Positions 16,355 through 23,604 of a DNA stretch of 64,000 nt are shown here, one piece after another. Source of the DNA: an uncultured Desulfosarcina sp. (GTDB lineage: Bacteria; Desulfobacterota; Desulfobacteria; Desulfobacterales; Desulfosarcinaceae); the NCBI RefSeq assembly GCF_963668215.1, contig NZ_OY764190.1, positions 3,782,001-3,846,000 of the forward strand. Direction: 5' to 3'. The translations under genes were made by a program, and so were the position numbers. The notes beneath the pieces are model-generated. The model did no database searches, was not told where the DNA came from, and saw only the letters and a list, made by a program, of their open reading frames with translations. Within the stretch, counting starts at the first letter, position 1; each line of letters opens with the position of its first letter.

Positions 16355-17071
16355 ATGAACAGGTTAAAAAGAATGCTACACTACCGTTTTCAATCAAGAA
16401 CCGCAATTGTCGCTTTCGCCTTGTTGATTTTCGTTGCAGGCGTTTTGCAGGCGCCTATGTTAGCAAAAGCGGACACCTTTACCGAAACATTTCTTGGGGG
16501 GATTGGTGACGGGGACTATTTCGATGTTTCTGAAGGGTGGTATGCACGGTTTGTATTCAATTTGACTATGTTGGGCGAAACAGCAGCTCTATATAGTCCC
16601 TCCGATAGTGTAGAGAGCTATAGGGAAACACCGACAGATGATGAAACGACATTCATCGCCAACGCATACCAAATCGAGGCGGCTGAACTCGGATTTACTT
16701 TTGCGTCAGCTGATATTGCTTCCGAAGAGATAACCATCTATTCAAGCTTCATGGATGGAGATGAGAATTTGGGAACCTACCAGTTCGAGCTTGGAAACGT
16801 TTGGACATTGTTGTCCGGATCATACAAAACTGCGGAACTGACAATAAATTTGCTTGACTACGGTCTCGAAAATTATTTGGAAGATGGCCGGTTCATTACC
16901 CTTGTCATTGCCTTCGAAAGCGGGTGCTTGCCTAACGACTTCCGGATCGATACAGCGTCGTTGACGGTGGAAGCGACGCCGGTGCCGATTCCGGCCGGAA
17001 TCTGGCTGCTTGGCGCAGGTTTGCTCGGGCTGTCCGGCATCCGTAGAAAATTAAAGGGTAGATTGCTCTAA
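16355..17071 (+). CDS. Exported protein with VPLPA/PEP-CTERM-type C-terminal sorting signal
   Basis: Secreted or surface protein of 238 residues. The start has AAGGAGG about ten bases upstream. Residues 18-39 are a signal peptide (hydrophobic run then AKA-D). The middle (40-205) is a beta-rich, acidic domain with few lysines, of no recognised family. The C-terminus is a tripartite sorting tail: PVPIPAGIWLLG motif (about 213-224), a short hydrophobic stretch and a basic end (RRKLKGR), the layout of VPLPA-CTERM/PEP-CTERM proteins that are processed by exosortase/XrtA-type enzymes. No exosortase is in this window. Strong terminators bracket the gene, so it is monocistronic. Confidence 0.85.
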   Translation: MNRLKRMLHYRFQSRTAIVAFALLIFVAGVLQAPMLAKADTFTETFLGGIGDGDYFDVSEGWYARFVFNLTMLGETAALYSPSDSVESYRETPTDDETTFIANAYQIEAAELGFTFASADIASEEITIYSSFMDGDENLGTYQFELGNVWTLLSGSYKTAELTINLLDYGLENYLEDGRFITLVIAFESGCLPNDFRIDTASLTVEATPVPIPAGIWLLGAGLLGLSGIRRKLKGRLL

Positions 17072-17092
17072 TTACAACAACACGAACGTCGT

Positions 17093-17125
17093 AAAAACCC
17101 CACCAGAGATCTGGTGGGGTTTTTT
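17093..17125 (+). terminator. Strong bidirectional terminator
   Basis: AAAAACCCCACCAG and CTGGTGGGGTTTTTT form a 12-14-bp palindromic stem with a tiny loop, flanked by A and T runs; 22 bases after the VPLPA gene. Confidence 0.9.
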
Positions 17126-17336
17126 ATAACTGAATCCAGAACAGGCAGGTTTCGAATGACCGTAGCGGAATTTTCGAGGCTTCCCGTCGGTCACGATAGA
17201 TCCATCAAATCCAATGCACTGGTTGCAACAGGGACGGATTTGGCTGTATAGATCAGGGCAGAACCAAAACAGGCCGGAGGTGTCGGCTCGTTAAGAAGGC
17301 CGATCATGGCGGGTTTTAGAATTTCTTGGAAAAGCG

Positions 17337-17690
17337 ATGGAGAAACAGACGACAACCTGCTCGGAAGATATAGGGGGTTCCGATGCCATTATCATCAACG
17401 AGGCTCAGTTGCTCCTGGCGGAAAAACGAACCTCCCTGGCGGCCATGCGTACCGGCATCGCCGTGTTCGCCCTGCCGCTGTCTGTGCTGGGCCTGCTGAT
17501 TGCCACATCCCGTCACTATGATGTACTGCACGTCCTGCCGCTGATCATCCCTTTAGGCGTTATGCTGGCTGCCCTGATTGTTTTGGGAAGCTATCTGATT
17601 ATTCGGGCGCTGCGCAATATTCACCATTATGATCGACTGATCGTGCAACTGAAAAACTGTCACAGCAAATTGTCGCAATTTATCGATTAG
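17337..17690 (+). CDS. DUF202/YidH-like two-helix membrane protein
   Basis: The 117-residue product carries the DUF202-type core LLLAEKRTSLAAMRTGIAVFALPLSVLGLLI (about 25-55): an amphipathic helix with an Arg-Thr pair leading into the first membrane segment (about 42-58). A second membrane segment follows at about 67-90, then a short basic helix. DUF202 proteins are small inner-membrane proteins of unknown function. The gene is alone on the plus strand between the VPLPA gene and a minus-strand cluster. The 265 bases before it hold only the terminator and no other feature. Confidence 0.75.
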   Translation: MEKQTTTCSEDIGGSDAIIINEAQLLLAEKRTSLAAMRTGIAVFALPLSVLGLLIATSRHYDVLHVLPLIIPLGVMLAALIVLGSYLIIRALRNIHHYDRLIVQLKNCHSKLSQFID

Positions 17691-17740
17691 AGATTGACAG
17701 GCAACCAGTTGTCCCTGGTTAACTTGTGCAGGGGAAGGTG

Positions 17741-17923
17741 TCAGATCCCGGTGTCCTCGTCCGGTCGGTCCTTTGCTTCGGTAATGGTCACCCGCATACC
17801 GGATTTGAGTGGAAAATATTCGCCGGAGCGAGTGACGATGCCGATCTCGTGATGGCCGCAGCACTCGCACTGCCTGGCGGTTATCGTGCCTTCCAGCGGC
17901 AGGTCGGGGAGTGGCGGCTTCAT
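17741..17923 (-). CDS. Small cysteine-cluster protein, coupled to the SLOG protein gene
   Basis: A 60-residue product with a compact QCECCGHHEIG cluster (Cys19, 21, 22 and two His), suggesting metal binding, followed by a small beta-rich part (YFPLKSGMRVTITEA). Its ATG overlaps the stop of the upstream gene by four bases (ATGA), which implies translational coupling and supports that it is real. No family is recognised. Confidence 0.6.
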   Translation of the reverse strand: MKPPLPDLPLEGTITARQCECCGHHEIGIVTRSGEYFPLKSGMRVTITEAKDRPDEDTGI

Positions 17924-18384
17924 CGCAGCAGGTGGGTGAGAATGTTGACCGTGTCCATGTAAATGGCCGGATCACCGCTGGCCCGGGAACCGGCCACGTT
18001 GAGGGTTTCGATGCGGTTCATCTCGATCCAGGAGGCGATCAGCGATGCCGCGTCGGAGGCCCGCTGGCCGAGGGTCAGGTCAATGTGCAGCAGCTGTTTG
18101 CCATGCTTTAAGGCCATTTTGCGGGTATAATCGCTGCCGCCGCTGGGCGTTCCCCGGGTAATCAGCAGGGTGCCTTCCGAATCCAGGACGTTTTTCTCCG
18201 TGCGGGCGGCGTATTCCTCCGTGGGCATCTCTTGAAGCTGGTAATAGGAGGGCAGGGGGCCGTCTTCGGCAAGCCGCCCTTTGGGAATCCAGCCTCCGTG
18301 GGGCAAGCCCAGGCGCATGGCCGTGTCCAGGGCTGCCCGGTCCACACCGGTTTGGCCGCCGCTTATAATCTTTTTCAGCATCAT
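17920..18384 (-). CDS. SLOG-fold 'molybdenum carrier'/YpsA-related protein
   Basis: The 154-residue product matches the putative molybdenum carrier (cpYpsA-related SLOG) family: a Rossmann-like nucleotide-binding fold starting ISGGQTGVDRAALDTA (about 7-22), then PKGRLAEDG, a central NVLDSEGTLLITRG, TPSGGSDYT and an LNVAGSRAS stretch near the C-terminus. The glycine-rich loop GGQTGVD and the acidic/Gly patch are the expected ligand site. The true ligand in this family is uncertain; related proteins bind a molybdenum cofactor or nucleotides. It forms a two-gene unit with the small Cys-cluster protein and lies downstream of the CheY-like gene. Confidence 0.8.
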   Translation of the reverse strand: MMLKKIISGGQTGVDRAALDTAMRLGLPHGGWIPKGRLAEDGPLPSYYQLQEMPTEEYAARTEKNVLDSEGTLLITRGTPSGGSDYTRKMALKHGKQLLHIDLTLGQRASDAASLIASWIEMNRIETLNVAGSRASGDPAIYMDTVNILTHLLR

Positions 18385-18432
18385 TGCATCTGCCTCGCTT
18401 GTTTCGGATTGATGGCGGGTGTTTTATCCCCG

Positions 18433-18795
18433 CTACATGGCCTGCCCGATGGCCGTTTTGATTTCGCTCATGGTGGCCGGCTTGGTGATGGTTCCCTGGA
18501 ACCCGGCCCGCCGCAACTGTTCGGAACTGTATAGATGGGCGTGGCCGGAGTAGGCGTAGATGGCGCTGGCCGGACAAACCCGTTTGATCTGCTCACAAAG
18601 CTCGGTGCCGTCGATTTCGGGCATGATCAGGTCGATAAGAATCACCCGAAAGTCCACTTCTCGCACCATTTCGACAGCCCTTTGGGGGCTGTCCGTTGTC
18701 CGAACCTCGTATCCCATTCGCTGGAGAATTTCCCTGACCATCTCCAACTGATCCGTCTCGTTGTCCACCACCAGGATTTTTCCTTTTGCGGCCAT
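18433..18795 (-). CDS. Single-domain response regulator (CheY-like)
   Basis: A 120-residue receiver with no output domain: ILVVDNETD at 7-15 gives the acidic pocket (Asp11; the second position is Asn-Glu rather than Asp-Asp), phosphoacceptor Asp in LIDLIMPEIDG (about 55), the Thr/Ser switch replaced by Ser in AYSGHA, and Lys in TKPA (about 105). Such proteins pass phosphate between kinases or bind a partner. The start overlaps nothing; the Smr gene begins just upstream on the same strand (its stop is 1 base before this start), so the two are likely cotranscribed. The partner kinase may be the hybrid kinase at 12710-15346, but that is a guess. Confidence 0.88.
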   Translation of the reverse strand: MAAKGKILVVDNETDQLEMVREILQRMGYEVRTTDSPQRAVEMVREVDFRVILIDLIMPEIDGTELCEQIKRVCPASAIYAYSGHAHLYSSEQLRRAGFQGTITKPATMSEIKTAIGQAM

Positions 18796-18796
18796 G

Positions 18797-19066
18797 TCAC
18801 CTCCCTATAAGGGTTGCCAGCGTCGCCCCCCACCCTCCAGCTTCCGGCGGTGCATCTTCATAGCGCCCTACGCGGGGGTCTTTTTTCAGCAGGGCGTGGA
18901 CGCGTTGGCGCAGCACGCCGCTGCCCTTGCCGTGAATGATCCGCAGATCATGGATATTGGCGTCGAGACAGGCGTCGATATAATCATCCAAAAGGGTATT
19001 AAGTTCGCCCGGGGCGAAGGTGTGCAGATCAAGGACGCCGTCGATGGGGATGACTACCGGGTCCAT
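18797..19066 (-). CDS. Smr-domain protein
   Basis: Small stand-alone Smr domain (89 residues from the ATG at 19066; the open frame extends further upstream but that part is low-complexity and unlikely to be translated). Seen: the LDLHTF motif (DLH at 13-15) and HGKGSGVLR (45-53), the two signatures of the nicking-endonuclease fold found at the end of MutS2. Related proteins cleave or bind branched DNA or act on RNA at stalled ribosomes. It lies directly upstream of the CheY-like gene on the same strand. Confidence 0.82.
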   Translation of the reverse strand: MDPVVIPIDGVLDLHTFAPGELNTLLDDYIDACLDANIHDLRIIHGKGSGVLRQRVHALLKKDPRVGRYEDAPPEAGGWGATLATLIGR

Positions 19067-19160
19067 AGCGGTTGCGCGCCTTTTTGATGAAGGTTTTGGA
19101 AAAATTAATCCAGCATACCCCAAAACCGGGGTGGGTGGCAAGCGTGGCGAAAAAAGCTGA

Positions 19161-19209
19161 GGGAAGAGGGACGATGGAGGAGGGAAGAAGGAAGATGGAT
19201 GAGGGATGA
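19161..19209 (+). repeat. Heptanucleotide tandem array, consensus NGGANGA (7 units)
   Basis: Seven consecutive 7-bp units: GGGAAGA, GGGACGA, TGGAGGA, GGGAAGA, AGGAAGA, TGGATGA, GGGATGA. It fills the gap between the divergent Smr gene and aroB. Every unit keeps GGA at positions 2-4 and GA at 6-7. It is one of three heptamer arrays in the window (see 40614 and 41411). Confidence 0.75.
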
Positions 19210-19314
19210 AGGTTGGGTTGGGCTTTTCCATCCGTTGGGACTGTGGTAAGAAAGACGCCCAGCAACGCAGAATTGGCCTGAACTGCTCGATAACTCTACA
19301 GCCATGGTGATGTG

Positions 19315-20349
19315 ATGAAGAAATTACTGGTTCGCGGTGCCTCCGGTTCTTCCCAGTTGCTGGTGGGTGAATCCATTGACAACCTGATTGCTTACATCGA
19401 CCCACGCCGGACGGTGATCGTCACCGACACGACGATTGAGGGCCTTTATCGACAGCGCTTTCCCGACTGTCCGATAATTACGATCGGCCTGGGTGAGAAG
19501 ATAAAAACACTGGACACCGTGGCAAAGATCTATGGGCAACTGGTGGAACTGGAAGCCGACCGATCGAGTCTTATCCTGGGGATCGGGGGCGGCATTGTCT
19601 GCGACATCGCCGGATTCGTTGCCTCCACCTATATGCGGGGATTGTCCTTCGGGTTTGTCGCCACGACCCTGCTGGCCCAGGTGGATGCCAGTGTGGGCGG
19701 CAAAAACGGCGTGAATTTCGGCGGGTACAAGAACATGGTGGGGGTGTTCAATCAGCCTGATTTTGTCATTTGCGACATGACGGCGCTGCAAAGCCTGCCG
19801 GTCCGGGAGGTGCTCTGCGGTTTCGCCGAGATCATCAAACACGGTGCCATCGCCGACGATCGCATGCTCGATTTTCTGGATGCTCACCAGGACGAAGCCC
19901 TGAGACTGGACAAAGCCATCGTGGAATACCTGGTCTATCGGTCCGTGGAAATCAAGGCCAAGGTGGTGACCCAGGACGAACGCGAGAAAGGCGAGCGGCG
20001 CAAACTGAACTTCGGCCACACCTTCGGCCATGCCATTGAAAAACTCACCGGCATCCCCCACGGGGAGGCCGTAGGCATCGGAATGGTATTGGCGGCGAAG
20101 CTGTCTGTGAAGATGGGGCTGCTGCATGCGCGGGAGGCTGCCCGCTTAGAGCGGATCATCGCCGGCTATGGCCTTCCGGTGCGCCCGCCCGTAGACCTTG
20201 CCGCCATGCTGGCTGCAATTCGCAAGGACAAAAAACGTGAAGGCGATCTCATTCATTTCGTTCTTCTGGAGAGCCTGGGCCGCGCCCGGGTGGAAGAACT
20301 GGCCTTCGACGAGCTGCATGCCTACATGAGCAGCGTGGAGACGAACTGA
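19315..20349 (+). CDS. aroB: 3-dehydroquinate synthase
   Basis: Second step of the shikimate pathway: converts DAHP to 3-dehydroquinate, using NAD and a divalent metal. The 344-residue length is normal. Seen: the NAD-binding GIGGGIVCDIAGFVAS (about 90-105), TTLLAQVDASVGGKNGVN (catalytic and substrate-binding stretch), the metal ligand Glu in GFAEIIKHG, and the metal histidines in NFGHTFGHAIE and IPHGEAVGIGM. Start: ATG at 19315, immediately preceded by an in-frame GTG at 19312; no clear ribosome site for either. It leads a plus-strand group with the glycosyltransferase, cyclophilin and pepA, with no other shikimate gene in view. Confidence 0.97.
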   Translation: MKKLLVRGASGSSQLLVGESIDNLIAYIDPRRTVIVTDTTIEGLYRQRFPDCPIITIGLGEKIKTLDTVAKIYGQLVELEADRSSLILGIGGGIVCDIAGFVASTYMRGLSFGFVATTLLAQVDASVGGKNGVNFGGYKNMVGVFNQPDFVICDMTALQSLPVREVLCGFAEIIKHGAIADDRMLDFLDAHQDEALRLDKAIVEYLVYRSVEIKAKVVTQDEREKGERRKLNFGHTFGHAIEKLTGIPHGEAVGIGMVLAAKLSVKMGLLHAREAARLERIIAGYGLPVRPPVDLAAMLAAIRKDKKREGDLIHFVLLESLGRARVEELAFDELHAYMSSVETN

Positions 20350-20369
20350 CGCCCCACCATGCGAGAACA

Positions 20370-21458
20370 ATGAAATTTCTCTTTCTGGAGTCGTTCTACG
20401 GTGGTTCCCACCGGGATTTCGCCAAGGGACTGGTGGCACACTCGGGCCACGACATCCATCTGGCGACCTTGCCCGCCCGATTCTGGAAATGGCGCATGCG
20501 CGGGGCGGCTCTGCACTTTATCCGCACAGTGGGCGACCTGTCCGCCTACGACGGAATCGTCACCACCGGCCTGATGAGCCTGGCGGATTTCAAGGCCCTT
20601 TGCCCCGGCCGCTGCCCACCCGTATTGCTTTATCTGCACGAAAGCCAGACAACCTACCCCCTGGCACCCGGTGAGCAGATGGACCTGCAGTTTGTTTTTA
20701 CCGATATTACCACGGCCTTGTGCGCGGACCGGATTCTTTTCAATTCACAATTTCATTTCAATCACTTTTTCAGGGATCTTCCCGGATTTATCGGCCGGAT
20801 GCCGGAATTCAAGCCCCACTGGGCCACCGAGGAAATCCGCAGCAAGGCCGCAGTCCTCCATCCGGGCTGCCGTTTCGATCCGGATCTTTTTGAACCGGAA
20901 CCGCTGCCTGCCGGTCCGCCCCTGGTCGTCTGGAATCACCGCTGGGAATTCGACAAAAACCCCGAGGCCTTTTTCGACGCCCTGGATCGGGTGGAGCGCA
21001 TGGGAATCGATTTTCGACTGGCGCTTCTCGGTGAAACCAGTCAGGTCAAGCCCGGGGCCTTTCTTGATGCACGATCCCGCTTCGGCGAAAAGATCGTTTA
21101 CTACGGCTATGTGCCCGACAGGGAACAGTACGTCCAGTGGCTCAAAAAGGGCTGTGTTGCCGTGAGCACGGCCATTCAGGAGAACTTCGGCATTGCCGCG
21201 GTCGAAGCCATACGCCATGGCTGCCTGCCGCTGCTTCCCCGTCGGCTTTCCTACCCGGAAATTTTGCCCAAGGAATTCCACCGTCTTTTCCTGTATGCGG
21301 ACGATGCGGATCTGGCCTCCAAGCTGGCTGCGATCCTGCGCCATCCCGAGCGTTTTGCCCACCACCGGCCGGTGCTTGCTGAAATGATGGCCCGTCACGC
21401 CTGGGCGTCTGTCATTGATCGTTATGATCGGGAGTTGGCGGAAGTCGGAGGAAGATAG
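20370..21458 (+). CDS. tRNA-queuosine mannosyltransferase-like glycosyltransferase (DUF3524/QTMAN)
   Basis: The 362-residue product has the N-terminal DUF3524 domain (about 1-165; FLFLESFYGGSHRDFAKGL, LPARFWKWRMRGAAL, YLHESQTTYP) followed by a GT-B/GT4-type C-terminal half (ILHPGCRFD, VVWNHRWEFDKNPEAF, and STAIQENFGIAAVEA with the nucleotide-sugar-binding Glu). This architecture defines the family that adds mannose to queuosine in tRNA-Asp in animals; bacterial members are common and likely act on tRNA too. The start is 20 bases after aroB, so the two genes are probably cotranscribed. Substrate in this organism is inferred from family only. Confidence 0.85.
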   Translation: MKFLFLESFYGGSHRDFAKGLVAHSGHDIHLATLPARFWKWRMRGAALHFIRTVGDLSAYDGIVTTGLMSLADFKALCPGRCPPVLLYLHESQTTYPLAPGEQMDLQFVFTDITTALCADRILFNSQFHFNHFFRDLPGFIGRMPEFKPHWATEEIRSKAAVLHPGCRFDPDLFEPEPLPAGPPLVVWNHRWEFDKNPEAFFDALDRVERMGIDFRLALLGETSQVKPGAFLDARSRFGEKIVYYGYVPDREQYVQWLKKGCVAVSTAIQENFGIAAVEAIRHGCLPLLPRRLSYPEILPKEFHRLFLYADDADLASKLAAILRHPERFAHHRPVLAEMMARHAWASVIDRYDRELAEVGGR

Positions 21459-21566
21459 AGGACATTGACACCACCGGCGGATGCCCCTATATTACCTGCC
21501 ATTCAGATAGCTTCTTCCACGCCCGCGCACGGCGTGGTTTTTCATTCCATGTACAAGGAGAAAACG

Positions 21567-22091
21567 ATGTCCAACCAGAAAGAGAGCTACAAGGAAAAAA
21601 TCGATCGGGCCACGGCGGTATTCGAGACCAATATGGGAACCTTCGAGGCGGAACTGTACGCCAAGGAGTGCCCCGAAACCGTGTGGAATTTCATCAACCT
21701 GGCCGAGGGCCGGCAGGAGACGGTCCGGGGCGGCAACTACTACGACGGCCTGAGCTTTCATCGCATTATCGAAGGTTTCGTGATTCAGGGCGGATGCCCC
21801 TTCGGCAACGGCACCGGCGGCCCGGGCTATCAGTTCAAAGACGAATTCCATCCCGATTTGCGTCACGACGGCCCCGGGGTCCTCTCCATGGCCAATGCCG
21901 GACCCGGCACCAACGGCAGCCAGTTTTTCGTTACCCTGGCGCCGACGCCCCACCTGGACGACCGTCATTCGGTATTCGGCAAAGTCACCGAAGGCATGGA
22001 TGTGGTCATGAAGATCGGCTCCATTGCCACCGGTCCCATGGACAAGCCGGCCGAACCGGTGATCATGAAGAAGGTGACCATTAAAAGATAA
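21567..22091 (+). CDS. Cyclophilin-type peptidyl-prolyl cis-trans isomerase
   Basis: Speeds proline isomerisation during protein folding. From the ATG at 21567 (AAGGAG seven bases before) the product has 174 residues. The cyclophilin core is clear: FETNMGTFEAELYAKECPETVWNFINL, SFHRIIEGFVIQGGCPFGNGTGGPGYQFKDEF (active Arg and Phe), LSMANAGPGTNGSQFFVTL and LDDRHSVFGKVTEGMDVV. No signal peptide, so cytoplasmic. Preceded by the glycosyltransferase gene and followed by pepA 36 bases later. Confidence 0.95.
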   Translation: MSNQKESYKEKIDRATAVFETNMGTFEAELYAKECPETVWNFINLAEGRQETVRGGNYYDGLSFHRIIEGFVIQGGCPFGNGTGGPGYQFKDEFHPDLRHDGPGVLSMANAGPGTNGSQFFVTLAPTPHLDDRHSVFGKVTEGMDVVMKIGSIATGPMDKPAEPVIMKKVTIKR

Positions 22092-22127
22092 AAACAAGTC
22101 GGCCCATCCATGAAGGGAGAATCTGGC

Positions 22128-23597
22128 ATGCTTGAACTGAAGTCGGTCAACCTGAAGCGCGCCCGGGTGGAAACCCTGATCGTACCCGTATGCGAAGAAG
22201 AGGATATTCACAGCGACCCGACCGTGAAGGCGCTGGCTGCAGCAGCCAAAGCGCTGGCGGAATTCAAGGGTAAACCGGGAGATCGCGTTACCCTGTACCA
22301 ACCCGAGGGAACCAAGATTGAACGAGCCGTCCTTTTCGGCATCGGCAAGCAGGAAAAGGTGACTCTCGAAACCATGCGCGCCTTTGCCGGAAAAGCCGTC
22401 AGCTTCTGCATCAAGGCCGGGTTGGGCACCATGACGGTCGCAACGCCGACGGCCTCCGCCTTCAACCTGGAAGCCGCCGCGCTCCTTAAAGCGTTGCTGG
22501 AGGGCGGCTCTCTGGGTAACCACATCTTCGACCGCTATAAAGAGAAAAAAGAGCACAAACCGGTCCGCAAGATCGTTCTCATGGTCACGGCGGCCCAGAA
22601 AAAGGCCCACGCCGATCTCGCCGATACCGTCACCGCCGTATGCCAAGGAAGCATCATGGCACGCGAGTGGGTGACCACGCCTTCCAACGACAAGCGGCCG
22701 CCGGATTTTGCCGGAATGATTCAGAAGACCGCCAAGTCGGCCGGGCTCAAGGCCAAGGCGATGGATGAGCGCTGGCTGAAGGAGCAGAAGTTTGGCGCCA
22801 TGCTGGCCGTGGGGCAGGGCAGCAACGCCAAGCCGCGGCTGGTGGCCCTGGAATACGCGCCCCGGGACGCGAAAAAGACCATCGTTCTCGTCGGCAAGGG
22901 CGTGACGTTTGACTCCGGCGGAATCAACCTGAAGCCGTCGGGCAGCATCGAAACCATGAAAATGGACATGGCCGGGGCGGCCGCCGTTGCCGGTACCCTG
23001 CTGGCGGTGGCGCGCCTGAAACCGTCGGTCAGGGTGGTCGGCGTCATGCCTCTGGTGGAGAATATGCCTTCCGGAACGGCCATCCGGCCGGGAGACATCG
23101 TCCGGTCCTATGCCGGAAAAACCATCGAAATCGGCAACACCGACGCCGAGGGGCGGCTGATTCTCATCGATGCCCTGGCATGGGCCATCGAACAGTACAA
23201 GCCGGATACCGTGATCGATCTGGCCACCCTCACCGGCGCCTGTGTGGTGGCGTTGGGCGAGAAGATCGCCGGTGTTTTCTCCAAGGACCGGCAACTGGCC
23301 GATGCTATCGTGGCCGCCGGCGAAACGACCCATGAACGCTGCTGGCCGCTGCCTCTGCCGGAGGATTACAAGGAGCTTTTAAAAAACGATTTTGCCGATA
23401 TGAACAACATCAGCAGCGGGCGCTGGGGCGGTGCCATCACGGCGGCCCTGTTTCTCTCCGAATTCGTCGGCGATTCGCGCTGGGCCCATATCGACATTGC
23501 CGGTCCGGCCTGGATCAAAAAAGCGTCGGATTATTGCGGGGCCGGTGGGACCGGTTTCGGCGTGCGGCTGCTGTGCGAGTTGCTGGAGAAGATCTGA
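22128..23597 (+). CDS. pepA: Leucyl aminopeptidase (M17)
   Basis: Cytosolic two-metal aminopeptidase that removes N-terminal residues from peptides; E. coli PepA also binds DNA in plasmid-dimer resolution. ATG at 22128 has AAGGGAG about eight bases upstream; the in-frame ATG at 22110 lies inside that ribosome site region and is less likely. The 489-residue product has an N-terminal alpha/beta domain and a C-terminal catalytic domain with VGKGVTFDSGGINLKPSG, MKMDMAGAAAV and NTDAEGRLILIDAL, which supply the metal ligands and catalytic Lys and Arg, plus the late GGAITAALFL box. Convergent with the GlmS-like gene, 7 bases apart. Confidence 0.95.
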   Translation: MLELKSVNLKRARVETLIVPVCEEEDIHSDPTVKALAAAAKALAEFKGKPGDRVTLYQPEGTKIERAVLFGIGKQEKVTLETMRAFAGKAVSFCIKAGLGTMTVATPTASAFNLEAAALLKALLEGGSLGNHIFDRYKEKKEHKPVRKIVLMVTAAQKKAHADLADTVTAVCQGSIMAREWVTTPSNDKRPPDFAGMIQKTAKSAGLKAKAMDERWLKEQKFGAMLAVGQGSNAKPRLVALEYAPRDAKKTIVLVGKGVTFDSGGINLKPSGSIETMKMDMAGAAAVAGTLLAVARLKPSVRVVGVMPLVENMPSGTAIRPGDIVRSYAGKTIEIGNTDAEGRLILIDALAWAIEQYKPDTVIDLATLTGACVVALGEKIAGVFSKDRQLADAIVAAGETTHERCWPLPLPEDYKELLKNDFADMNNISSGRWGGAITAALFLSEFVGDSRWAHIDIAGPAWIKKASDYCGAGGTGFGVRLLCELLEKI

Positions 23598-23604
23598 GGG
23601 CGGA

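Noticed and set aside
21492..23333. A 613-codon open frame on the minus strand
   Set aside because: Complement of pepA and the cyclophilin gene; low-complexity Gly/Arg/His composition and no motif.
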